Shown here one piece after another: positions 56,139 to 64,000 of a stretch of 64,000 nucleotides of DNA. Where the stretch lies: NCBI RefSeq assembly GCF_006546835.1, contig NZ_VICB01000003.1:186001-250000 (forward strand). The letters run 5' to 3'. The stretch is from Actinomyces johnsonii. GTDB lineage: Bacteria; Actinomycetota; Actinomycetes; Actinomycetales; Actinomycetaceae. The notes below the pieces were generated by a model. It saw only the letters and a program-made list of their open reading frames with translations, was not told where the DNA came from and searched no databases. Each line of letters starts with the position of its first letter. Positions within the stretch are counted from its first letter, which is position 1. The position numbers were made by a program, and so were the translations under genes.

Positions 56139-59100
56139 ATGACTGTGCCTTCAGAGACCTCGGGGACGATCGACCCTCGCGAGGTGTCACTGTATGCCGG
56201 CCACTTCGACGCGCTGTGGGGCGTGGCCTGGAGTCCGGACGGGACACGGCTCCTGTCCGGATCGCATGACGGCACTGCCCGCGTCTGGGATGCCAACAGC
56301 GGTATCGAGCTGTTCGCGCTCGCCGGTCCCAGCTTGTCCATCAGCGCGGTGGCCTGGAGTCCCGATGGCACGCGCCTCCTCACTGCGGCGGAGGATCACA
56401 GCGTGCGCATCTGGGACGCGACCACCGGTGCCGACCTGCTCACCCTGGGCGTCGGCGGCTCCGGTGTCGGCGGGGCGGTGGCCTGGAGCCCCGACTCCGC
56501 TCGTATCCTCACCAGCTTCGACGACGCCTCGGCCCGCATCTGGGACGCATCCAGCGGCCAGGTGGTGCGTACCCTGTCCGGCCACACGGACCACCTCACC
56601 GCCGTCGCCTGGAGCCCGGACGGTACCCGTGTGGCCACCGCCTCCGACGACGGCACCGCCCGCGTCTGGGACGTCACTACCGGCACCGAGCTGCTGCGCG
56701 TGGGCCCCATGGCCTTCGTGGGGCGCGGCGGCACGGTGGGGCCCGACGGCAGGCCGACCCGCCTCGGTCCGATCGAGCCGATGACCGGGCTGTCATGGAG
56801 TCCTGACTCCCGCCGCATCATCACCGCCTTCGACTCCGCCGAGCCCCGGATCTGGGACGCCGCCACCGGCGAGGAGGTCCTCAGTCTCCACGGCCGCGAG
56901 CGCCGCTGGGTGAGCGTGGTCTCCTGGAGCCCCGACGGCGGCCGCATCGTCACCGACGACATCTCCGGCACCACCGCCCACATCTGGGACGCCGCCACCG
57001 GCGAGGAGCTGTTCAGCCTGCGCGGCCACACCCAGTGGGCTTGCTCCCTGGCCTGGAGCCCGGACTCGCGCCGTGTGGCCACTGGCTCGCACGACGACAC
57101 CGTGCGCATCTGGGACGCCGCCACCGGCCAGACCCAGCTGGTCCTGGGGGCCGGCAACTCCGTTGAGACAGTCTCCTGGAGCCCCGACGGATCGAAGCTG
57201 ACCATCGGCGCCAAGATCGGCGGCAATCGCGTCTGGGACGCCGCCACCGGCGAACCGCGGCTGATGGTGGACAGCGGGGCCCGCGAGCTGAGCGAGGTCG
57301 TCTGGAGCCCGGACGGCACCCGCCTGGCCACTTCTTCCTACCTCTCGCCGCGCGTCCTCATCCTCGACGCCACCACCGGCGAAGTCGTCCAGGCCCTGAC
57401 TGCCGATGAAGACGACGTCAACGATGTCTCCTGGAGCCCGGACGGCGAGCGCATCCTCACCGGCCTGGGTGACGACCGCGCCGCGATCTGGAATGCCGCC
57501 CGCGGCGAGCGCATCCTCACCCTCGAGGGCCACCGCGACATGATCACCTCGGTGGCCTGGAGCCCCAACGGCCAGCGCGTCCTGACCGGCTCCCAGGACG
57601 GGACCGCCCGCATCTGGGACGCCACCACCGGGGAGGTCATCCACACCTACACCGGCAACTGGGTGCGCGACGTCGTGTGGACCCAGGGCGGCCCCCGGGT
57701 CGTCACCGGCAGCGCCGATGGCGCCGCCCACGTCTGGGACGTCATCACCTCCGGCGAGCTCGTGACGTTGCGCGACGAGGGCGCCATGGTCCGCTCCTAC
57801 GCCTGGAGCCCCGACGGCACCCGGGTCTTGGCCGGCTTCGACGACGGCGTCGTGCGCGTGTGGGACGAGGTCTCCGGCAAGATCGTCCTGTCCCTGGCCG
57901 GTCACCGCTTCGGCGTCACCGACGCCCAGTGGAGCCCCGACGGCACCCGGATCCTCACCGGTTCCGAGGACGGCACCGCGCGCCTGTGGGACGCCGCCAC
58001 CGGTGAGATGACCGGCCTGTTCCTGTGCTTCTTGCCCGACGGCGGGGTGGCCGTCCTCGACGCCCCGTCCCTGAGCCTGCGCTCGGGTCCCGGCGAGGTC
58101 TGGGACTACCTCGGCCGCCCGGAGATCCTTGCGGGCCAGCTCACCCGGGTGGGCGTGGAACGGCGCCAGTACATCGATCCCGATCCAGTGCGCGACGTCG
58201 CCGCGCAGCCCGCACAGGACGTTCAGGTAGACGAGAGCCCGGCCGCGGAAGAGCCCTCCGAGCCGCCCCAGGCGCCCGAGGTCGCCGAGGCTGCCGAGGC
58301 TGCTGGACCTGCCGAACCGGTTGAGGTCACTGAGCCGGCAGAACCGGCAGGGGCCTCGGAGCAGGTATCCCCCGAATCCCCCGAACGGCAGGAGGTGCCG
58401 GCCCCTTCCGGCGCATCGGCCCCGTCGGCTCCTGCCGCGTCGGCCGACTCGGCAGTCGGAACCAGGCCTGCGCAGACCACCGCCGACTCCGCTCAGCCCG
58501 CTGCCGCGGTGGAGGAGAACGTGCCGGCTGAGGCGCAGGGGGCTCCGGTGGCCACCCCTGAGAGTTCTCAGGGCGCTCCTGATGAGACCGAAGATGAATC
58601 CGCTGCCGAGACCATTGCGGAGTCCGTGACGAAGATGACCGAGACGGAGGAGTACGCCGCCGAGGTCGAGATCGTCACCCCTGTCTCCGCCCCTGAGACG
58701 GGGGAGTCCGCGGCCGCCCGCCAGGCCCGGCACGCGGCCGCTACCGCCGGCACGCCGGCCGAGACCGCCTCGACCTCCGGGCAGCCGGTGACACCCGCCC
58801 CGGAGAACAACGGCGCCGTGCCGACCGAGACCGAGCCGGTCGCCGCCCCGACGGGGGAGACCCTTCTCGTCCAGCCCTTCCCCGTTGATCAGAGTCTCGT
58901 GGATGGCGAGGTGACTGCGCCGGCCGTCTCGACGCCGTCGACGGCCGAGGGAGCCGCTGCTCCCGTCACAGCACCCGCCGTGGAGGAGCGTCCTGCCCAG
59001 GAGCCCGAGGACGTCCAGCAGAAGCAGACCGAGGAGGCATCGGCGCACAGCCCTGCTGCGGACGAGCGCCCCGCCCAGGAACCCGAGAGCGTCATCGAGA

Positions 59101-60278
59101 CGCCCGCTGTTCCGGGCGATCGGACGAACTCGGCCAACGCATCAAGAGCCCGACACGTGGCCGACACCTCCCAGACCCCGGCCGATCCGGGCGCCGGAGC
59201 AGCTGTCGAACGAACTGGTGAGGCGGCCACTGAGACGACTCCCGAGGGAGGCGTCGATGCTGTCTCCGCTCTGGCCTCACCGCCCCGGGCGGCGCAGTCC
59301 TCCGGGACGGCCGAGTCGGCGTACGAGCCGGTGGTGGTCCCCGCCGTCGAGCACGCCGGTGGTGAGCCCGTGGCCGCACCCACCGGTGAGACCGTCGCTC
59401 ATCCCGAGGGGCCCGAACCGGCCCGGGCCGATGCCCCCGAGCAGCAGCCGATGGCCGCCTCCGGCGAGGCCTGGGAGCATGTGGCGGTCTCCGCGCGGAC
59501 CCCGGTGGACGCTACGGGCCACGACGGCCAGCAGACGGACACGCCTCCCTCCGGAGAGCCCGCTGAGCCTGCGAAGGCGGAGATCCCCTGGTACGCCGCT
59601 TCCGTTGAGGGCGCGGTGCCGCCCGCCACGGACGAGCAGGACACGGCGGAGACGGTTCACATGGCCGATCCGCTCTCTGCGGAGGCTCAGGGCGCCTCCG
59701 CTTCCGAGCCCGTCTCCGCGCCGACCAACTCGACGCCCGAGGACTCCCCCGAGGACAGTGCCGCCCAGGGCGCTTCCGCCGAGCAGCCCGCCGTGGAGCA
59801 CTCCGATCCCGTTGTGGACTCCGAGCCCACCGAGCAGCCCGGCGAGGCGGTCGACGACTCCGCCGAGCGCGACTCCGAAGAGGCACCCGACGAGGAACCG
59901 GCCCCGGCCCCCTGGGGGGACGAGGAACTGCGCCGTCGGATCTACACCGAGGTCCAGGAGTTCGTCGCCGCCATCGCTCGCCGTGACGTCAACGAGCTGG
60001 CGAGCCGCTACGGGATTGCCGGACACGACCTGGCCGGCCTCGACGAGCAGCTGGCCGGTCTTTCCTTCCCCGCCTCCGACCTGGCCCTCTACCCGGTGGA
60101 GCAGGCCGATGACTATATCGATGGCCACCACCGCCTGGCCCTGAGCGAGCTGGAGGGTGGCGGCGTCGTCATCGCCAGTGAGCTGTGGGCCCACGGCGCG
60201 GCCACCGGAGCACGGCTCGTCGCCCACTGGAACCCCATGGGGATCTACCCCTTCGACTTCCGTCACGTGAGCATGTGA
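56139..60278 (+). CDS. 14-repeat WD40 protein with unknown C-terminal domain
   Basis: The 1379-residue protein has 14 WD40 repeats between about residues 18 and 630, most with WSPDGTR and a closing IWDATTG. Fourteen repeats would form two seven-bladed propellers. One repeat carries an insertion (GPMAFVGRGGTVGPDGRP) and one has a diverged WTQGG in place of WSPDG. A disordered Ala/Pro/Glu/Thr-rich linker of about 600 residues follows, with repeats such as PVAAPTGETxxxP and ERPAQEPExV. The last 110 residues (from ELRRRIYTEVQEFVAAIARRD) form a compact domain I do not recognise. No signal or membrane segment, so probably cytoplasmic. Own leaderless promoter; monocistronic. Confidence 0.88.
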   Translation: MTVPSETSGTIDPREVSLYAGHFDALWGVAWSPDGTRLLSGSHDGTARVWDANSGIELFALAGPSLSISAVAWSPDGTRLLTAAEDHSVRIWDATTGADLLTLGVGGSGVGGAVAWSPDSARILTSFDDASARIWDASSGQVVRTLSGHTDHLTAVAWSPDGTRVATASDDGTARVWDVTTGTELLRVGPMAFVGRGGTVGPDGRPTRLGPIEPMTGLSWSPDSRRIITAFDSAEPRIWDAATGEEVLSLHGRERRWVSVVSWSPDGGRIVTDDISGTTAHIWDAATGEELFSLRGHTQWACSLAWSPDSRRVATGSHDDTVRIWDAATGQTQLVLGAGNSVETVSWSPDGSKLTIGAKIGGNRVWDAATGEPRLMVDSGARELSEVVWSPDGTRLATSSYLSPRVLILDATTGEVVQALTADEDDVNDVSWSPDGERILTGLGDDRAAIWNAARGERILTLEGHRDMITSVAWSPNGQRVLTGSQDGTARIWDATTGEVIHTYTGNWVRDVVWTQGGPRVVTGSADGAAHVWDVITSGELVTLRDEGAMVRSYAWSPDGTRVLAGFDDGVVRVWDEVSGKIVLSLAGHRFGVTDAQWSPDGTRILTGSEDGTARLWDAATGEMTGLFLCFLPDGGVAVLDAPSLSLRSGPGEVWDYLGRPEILAGQLTRVGVERRQYIDPDPVRDVAAQPAQDVQVDESPAAEEPSEPPQAPEVAEAAEAAGPAEPVEVTEPAEPAGASEQVSPESPERQEVPAPSGASAPSAPAASADSAVGTRPAQTTADSAQPAAAVEENVPAEAQGAPVATPESSQGAPDETEDESAAETIAESVTKMTETEEYAAEVEIVTPVSAPETGESAAARQARHAAATAGTPAETASTSGQPVTPAPENNGAVPTETEPVAAPTGETLLVQPFPVDQSLVDGEVTAPAVSTPSTAEGAAAPVTAPAVEERPAQEPEDVQQKQTEEASAHSPAADERPAQEPESVIETPAVPGDRTNSANASRARHVADTSQTPADPGAGAAVERTGEAATETTPEGGVDAVSALASPPRAAQSSGTAESAYEPVVVPAVEHAGGEPVAAPTGETVAHPEGPEPARADAPEQQPMAASGEAWEHVAVSARTPVDATGHDGQQTDTPPSGEPAEPAKAEIPWYAASVEGAVPPATDEQDTAETVHMADPLSAEAQGASASEPVSAPTNSTPEDSPEDSAAQGASAEQPAVEHSDPVVDSEPTEQPGEAVDDSAERDSEEAPDEEPAPAPWGDEELRRRIYTEVQEFVAAIARRDVNELASRYGIAGHDLAGLDEQLAGLSFPASDLALYPVEQADDYIDGHHRLALSELEGGGVVIASELWAHGAATGARLVAHWNPMGIYPFDFRHVSM

Positions 60279-60317
60279 GTCATCTCCTGTGAGCGCCCGC
60301 GGGCGCGTAGCGGCCCG

Positions 60318-60351
60318 GTGTGTCCCCGTACCAACAGGTGCGGGGACACAC
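60318..60351 (+). terminator. Hairpin after WD40 gene
   Basis: GTGTGTCCCCG at 60318-60328 pairs with 60341-60351, followed by TGTTTC. Confidence 0.65.
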
Positions 60352-60454
60352 TGTTTCAGGGGCGATGACGTGCCCAAATTGGGGCGCTCGGAGGCTCATG
60401 CGCGTTTATGGGGAGAACGACCCGTGCGAATATGTGATCGGGCTGTGAACCGCA

Positions 60455-60460
60455 TAGACT
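60455..60460 (+). promoter_or_regulatory. -10 element for CDP-alcohol transferase gene
   Basis: TAGACT, 37 bases before the GTG at 60497, with GAGAGGGG as ribosome site. Confidence 0.45.
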
Positions 60461-60496
60461 TCCCGTCGTCAGTTCATCCACTGAGAGGGGACGTTT

Positions 60497-61237
60497 GTGT
60501 CGACGGCGCAGTACCCGGCACGGGCCCGTGTCGCCGCCTGGGCAGTACACATCTTGACCATGTCGGGACTGGTGTGGGCCAGCCTGGCCATGTTGGCCAC
60601 CATCAACCCCCGCAGGGAGTTCACCTGGATGTGGTTCTGGCTCCTCGTCGCCCTCGTCGTCGACGGCGTGGACGGAACTTTGGCCCGGCGCGCCAAGGTC
60701 TCTGAGATCATCCCCTGGTTCGACGGCGGTATCGTGGACATCGTCGTCGACTACCTCACCTGGACTTTTATCCCGGCGGTCTTCATGTACGTGGCCCTGC
60801 CGATGGGGCCCAGGCCGGTGGCGGGCCTGCTCATGGCACTCATCCTGAGCTCGTCGATGTTCTGCTACGCCAACAAGCAGTGGAAGTCCACCGACTACTA
60901 CTTCGTGGGCTTCCCGGCGGCCTGGAACATCGTGGCCCTCATGTTCTACGTCCTGAGCACGCCGGCGGTTTTCAACATCGTCGTCACCCTCATCTTCGTG
61001 GTGCTCACCCTCGTCCCCACCCACTACGCGCACCCGGCGCGAGTCAAGCGCTTCCGCGCCCTCAATATTGGCGCGGTGGCGGTGTGGTTCCTGGCCACCT
61101 GCTGGCTCGTGGCGATCCACCCCCACCGGCCCCTCGGCCTGGTCGCCGTTGTCATCGTTTCCGGCGGGTGGTTCCTGCTTGCCGGGCTCCTGCGATCGAT
61201 CCGCGGTGCGGAGTCGGCCACGGCGCCGACCGCATAG
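60497..61237 (+). CDS. pcs: Probable phosphatidylcholine synthase
   Basis: The 246-residue protein has about eight membrane helices and the CDP-alcohol phosphotransferase motif: DGVDGTLARR at about residue 56, followed by a segment with GGIVDIVVD that supplies the remaining two Asp residues. The surroundings, an N-terminal VHILTMSG helix, KVSEIIPWFDG and the LTWTFIPA helix, match the Pcs branch, which joins CDP-diacylglycerol with choline, better than phosphatidylglycerophosphate or inositol synthases. Start GTG 60497. Assignment rests on motif spacing and remembered Pcs sequences. No choline uptake gene lies close by. Confidence 0.72.
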   Translation: MSTAQYPARARVAAWAVHILTMSGLVWASLAMLATINPRREFTWMWFWLLVALVVDGVDGTLARRAKVSEIIPWFDGGIVDIVVDYLTWTFIPAVFMYVALPMGPRPVAGLLMALILSSSMFCYANKQWKSTDYYFVGFPAAWNIVALMFYVLSTPAVFNIVVTLIFVVLTLVPTHYAHPARVKRFRALNIGAVAVWFLATCWLVAIHPHRPLGLVAVVIVSGGWFLLAGLLRSIRGAESATAPTA

Positions 61238-61292
61238 CCGTCCGGTTGCGCCTCCTGGTGGCAAAGGCTCACCGGTCGGCAACAATCCGCAC

Positions 61293-61325
61293 AGCGGCCA
61301 CTTGACCATCAGGCGGGTGGCCGCT
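61293..61325. terminator. Hairpin between convergent genes
   Basis: AGCGGCCAC at 61293-61301 pairs with GTGGCCGCT at 61317-61325, which may end transcription from both sides. Confidence 0.5.
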
Positions 61326-61352
61326 TCGTTGTATCCGCGGGCAGCGCGGTCC

Positions 61353-62366
61353 TCAGTTGATCCGGGAGGCGCGCAGGCCCCTGGCCACGGCCACGTCCCG
61401 CAGCCAGTGCCCGCCCTCGAGCAGGAAGGTGGCCAGTACCAGGCCGATGACCACCATGATGACCCAGCCGGGGTAGTGGTTGCCGTCGCCGTGGCTGCCC
61501 GCGAAGAAGAAGTACACGTAAGGCAACACGAAGGTGATGAGGGTGACGAGGAAGCCGGCAAAGCGGATGCGGCGGCGCCGGCCCGCGACCATTGCGATGA
61601 TGCCCCATGCGTAGGGTCCGGCGGTGACGATGTCGATGGTCCACAGCACCCAGAGGTTTCCGCGGAAGCCGGGGGCGTAGACGGCCGGCAGCGCCCGCAG
61701 TGAGGAGTAGATGAACACGGCCGCGTAGGCGAGGAAGCGCGGGTTGTGCAGGAGCCGGACGATACCGGAGCGCGGCACCAGGTCTACCTCCGCCTCGTGC
61801 AGGGCGGCCAGGGTGTGCCGCGAGACCCGCAGCGGGTCCGTGCCCTCCAGGACGGTGCGCAGGTAGCCGATCTGCTCAGGCGTCCCGGTGGCCCACCCGT
61901 CCAGCAGGCGTCGCGGGCTCACGGCGACGACGGCGCGCTCACCCGCTGGGGCGGACTCGTCGGCGAGATCGTCTCCTCTGGCCCCCTCCGCCCCCGCGGC
62001 CTCGTCCAGCGAAGCGATGTGGACGAGCGTCTCGCCCAGAACCGTCCGCAGCCGCTCCAGCTGCTCCGGGGTCACCTCGCTCAGCCACAGGCGCTGCCCG
62101 TGCTCAACGGCCAGCGACAGCGCGTGCCCCAGTGCCCATCCATGCTCATCGGGCGTCAGGAGCTCCTCGAGTTCGGAGACGCGGGCGAGCTCGGGGACCT
62201 CTGCGACGTTGAAACGTGTCAGGTCGCCGACTCGATCGACGGCGGCCACCGTTCGCAGGATCTCGGGGTCTAGGACATGGCGTTGGGCTATGGGAAGCTC
62301 GATGACGGAGCGCAGAGCCAGCAGGTCCATCACGGAGGAGCGGGAGGCGGGGGCGTGTTCGAGCAT
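61353..62366 (-). CDS. Unknown membrane protein
   Basis: The 337-residue protein has a soluble N-terminal two-thirds (residues 1-210; Leu/Glu-rich, helical) and four membrane helices in the last third, such as WVLWTIDIVTAGPYAWGIIAM and GWVIMVVIGLVLATFLLEG. Start ATG 62366 is preferred because TAGGCT lies seven bases before it; ATG 62405 would precede the promoter. A His/Gly-containing segment (SHGDGNHYPG) sits between two helices. Family not recognised. Confidence 0.65.
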   Translation of the reverse strand: MLEHAPASRSSVMDLLALRSVIELPIAQRHVLDPEILRTVAAVDRVGDLTRFNVAEVPELARVSELEELLTPDEHGWALGHALSLAVEHGQRLWLSEVTPEQLERLRTVLGETLVHIASLDEAAGAEGARGDDLADESAPAGERAVVAVSPRRLLDGWATGTPEQIGYLRTVLEGTDPLRVSRHTLAALHEAEVDLVPRSGIVRLLHNPRFLAYAAVFIYSSLRALPAVYAPGFRGNLWVLWTIDIVTAGPYAWGIIAMVAGRRRRIRFAGFLVTLITFVLPYVYFFFAGSHGDGNHYPGWVIMVVIGLVLATFLLEGGHWLRDVAVARGLRASRIN

Positions 62367-62373
62367 TGAGGCG

Positions 62374-62379
62374 AGCCTA
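62374..62379 (-). promoter_or_regulatory. -10 element for membrane protein gene
   Basis: TAGGCT, CGCCTCA, then ATG at 62366. Confidence 0.45.
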
Positions 62380-62521
62380 AAGGAGTGGGCGCGAATCTTG
62401 CGCATTCTACGGCCTGACGCGGCTCACTCCTCACCCAGGGGCAGGGTCTTTCCTCCTGCCCCCGGCGCTGGCGCCAGGGGCGCAGACGAGGCCGGGCGGG
62501 CCCAAGGGGCGGCCGAGGGCC

Positions 62522-62527
62522 TAGGGT
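62522..62527 (+). promoter_or_regulatory. -10 element for epimerase gene
   Basis: TAGGGT, GGGGTCA, then ATG at 62535; it places the start there and not at GTG 62526. Confidence 0.5.
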
Positions 62528-62534
62528 GGGGTCA

Positions 62535-63548
62535 ATGGGCACTCACGAGATCCCCTCAGCACCGCCCGGCCGCCGCAGCGGCCCGGGGCTGCTCGTCGTG
62601 GCCGGCGCGGGCCTCATCGGATCCCGCCTGGCGGATATGGCCCGGGACAGTGGCTGGAGGATCCGGATCCTCCACCGCAGCGGACCGGGCGAGGCATCGC
62701 GGGAGGACATCGAGATTGATGCCTCCGGTAGGGAGCACGCCTGGTGGGCCCCCGCCGAGCGCATCCTGGCGCCCGGCGCCCTGGAGGGGGCCAGAGCCGT
62801 GGTGTGCCTGTCAGGCGCCCCGATCGCGCCGCGCCCCTGGACACCGGCGCGCCGTCGCGCGCTGGCGGCCTCGCGCCTGTCCACCACCGCCCTCATCGCC
62901 CAGGTCGCCGCGAGCCTGCCCCCGGCGGGGCGGCCCGGGGTCCTGCTGAGTGGGTCGGCCACCGGCTTCTACGGGGATCGGGGCGATGAGATCCTCACCG
63001 AGGCGTGCGGCCCGGGTGAGGGGTTCCTGTCCGAGCTGTGCCTGCGTTGGGAGGCCGCTGCGGGCCCGGCGGCGCGGGCCGGGCTGCGCACGGTCCAGTC
63101 CCGCACGGGCCTGGTGGTCAGCTCCTCGGGCGGGCTGGGCAGGCTCCTCGGCGCCGCCTACCGGGTGGGGGCGGGGGCCCGGCTCGGCCGTGGCGACCAG
63201 TGGCAGCCGTGGATCGGACTGGAGGATGCCGCGGCCGGCCTCCTATGGGCCATCGAGCACGACGACATCCGAGGGCCGGTCAACCTAACCGCGCCCGAGC
63301 CTCTGCGCAACCGCGACCTCCACCGGCTACTGTCCCGCGCCTGCGGCCCGCCCTCGATAGCGGTGGTGCCCCAGGCCCTGCTGGACTGGGCGGGGAGGGG
63401 CGGGGCGGCCGGCGGTACCGGAGGCATCGGCAGCATGCTTGCCGAGCTGCTCGGTGCCTCCCAGCGTGCGGTCCCCCAGACGCTGCTCGCCTCCGGCTTC
63501 CGCTTCACTGCGCCGGGCGCGGCCTCGATCTGGGGACTCGGCGCCTGA
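62535..63548 (+). CDS. TIGR01777-type NAD-dependent epimerase
   Basis: The 337-residue protein has the extended-SDR Rossmann motif GAGLIGSRLA near residue 26 and the family markers VVCLSGAPIAPRPWT, SGSATGFYGDRGDE, and GRGDQWQPWIGLEDAA, with a C-terminal DUF1731-like part ending in LASGFRF. The family (YfcH/SDR39U1) has no firmly known substrate. The start is set by the leaderless promoter. The gene stands alone. Confidence 0.85.
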   Translation: MGTHEIPSAPPGRRSGPGLLVVAGAGLIGSRLADMARDSGWRIRILHRSGPGEASREDIEIDASGREHAWWAPAERILAPGALEGARAVVCLSGAPIAPRPWTPARRRALAASRLSTTALIAQVAASLPPAGRPGVLLSGSATGFYGDRGDEILTEACGPGEGFLSELCLRWEAAAGPAARAGLRTVQSRTGLVVSSSGGLGRLLGAAYRVGAGARLGRGDQWQPWIGLEDAAAGLLWAIEHDDIRGPVNLTAPEPLRNRDLHRLLSRACGPPSIAVVPQALLDWAGRGGAAGGTGGIGSMLAELLGASQRAVPQTLLASGFRFTAPGAASIWGLGA

Positions 63549-63746
63549 TCCCGCCCCGGTGCCGCGGCGACCATGATGTGGATAGCGCGGTGTTGGCTGC
63601 CTCATCTGCCGATGGGGCGTGGGGTGGCGGCCTAGCGGCCGTCAGGGCGCGATGGTCCTAGCCCCGACGGGGCCCGATGCCGGAGCCACCCTCCTCACCG
63701 GCCGGCACGAAGACTCACGGTGCCGGCCGATCTCGTGCGTCCGCCG

Positions 63747-64000
63747 TCAGGCACGGGCAATGACCTCGCCGTGCACGACGACGAACCAGGCGTCCTCGCT
63801 GCCGCCCCACTGTCGCCAGGCCCGGGCCATCGTCTCCAGGTCGGTGCTGCTGGCCAGCCCCAGCTCGACGGCGCGCGGCCCGAAGGAGGTCAGGCTCCGC
63901 TGCGCCCAGGTCTCCGACTGCCAGGCGCGGTCGGCCGGCGTGGCGTAGCACCAGGTGGAGGCCGAGGCTCTCACGTCCGTGAAGCCCGCCTGGCGGGCCC
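63747..64000 (-). CDS. SAM-dependent methyltransferase, C-terminal part (partial)
   Basis: The frame runs off the right edge of the window, so only the last 84 residues are present. They include AGFTDVRASASTWCYATP, a typical end of the Rossmann core (strand-turn before the substrate part), and VVHGEVIARA. This tail matches class I methyltransferases of the UbiE/MenG-like group. The N-terminal SAM-binding motif would lie outside. Confidence 0.65.
   Translation of the reverse strand, partial: ARQAGFTDVRASASTWCYATPADRAWQSETWAQRSLTSFGPRAVELGLASSTDLETMARAWRQWGGSEDAWFVVVHGEVIARA

Overview
The window is chromosomal DNA from a high-GC Gram-positive bacterium, most likely an oral-type Actinomyces. 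The evidence is strong GC bias with frequent GTG starts, actinobacterial gene types (a dCTP deaminase of the actinobacterial type, GTP-dependent PEP carboxykinase, LppM-like lipoproteins, split PurS/PurQ/PurL) and many leaderless genes. The genus is an inference; no rRNA or other decisive marker is present.

Layout. 1-4.2 kb: end of a VWA/MoxR-type membrane operon, a NUDIX hydrolase, a TetR regulator and an M50-like membrane protease. 4.3-9.3 kb: an orphan solute-binding lipoprotein, an OsmC protein, tRNA-Gly(CCC), a TM2 protein, dcd and an unknown gene coupled to it. 9.3-17.5 kb: exonuclease, serine hydrolase, lipoprotein, xthA, an SDR oxidoreductase, tpx, pyrE, a SpoU-type RNA methylase and class II aldolase. 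17.9-22 kb: a sugar ABC importer operon (binding protein, two permeases, YesL-like protein) with no ATPase. 22.1-25.3 kb: purA and a duplicated PH-like membrane protein. 25.3-29.5 kb: four tandem LppM-domain proteins. 29.7-31.6 kb: pckG. 31.7-34.3 kb: two tandem membrane paralogues. 34.6-36.4 kb: an AraC regulator and a double VOC protein. 36.5-43.7 kb: an accessory region with a decayed gene, an AT-rich membrane protein gene, a small sibling of the decayed gene and three tandem copies of an unrecognised ~440-residue protein. 43.9-54.9 kb: purine genes purD, purC, purS, purQ and purL, with two unknown membrane proteins between purC and purS and an inverted trehalose-synthase-like gene between purQ and purL. 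55-64 kb: a VOC protein, a very small membrane protein, a 14-repeat WD40 protein, a likely phosphatidylcholine synthase, a membrane protein, a TIGR01777-type epimerase and the end of a methyltransferase.

Functionally the conserved genes cover purine synthesis (purA/D/C/S/Q/L), pyrimidine supply (pyrE, dcd), central carbon metabolism (fba, pckG) and sugar uptake. The unexplained material lies in the tandem paralogue clusters (25.3-29.5, 31.7-34.3 and 36.5-43.7 kb), the WD40 protein, a DnaA-box-like cluster at 50.4-50.8 kb and two palindromic intergenic elements. A recurring signal is a TAnnnT -10 hexamer six or seven bases before the start codon, indicating leaderless mRNAs for at least a dozen genes.
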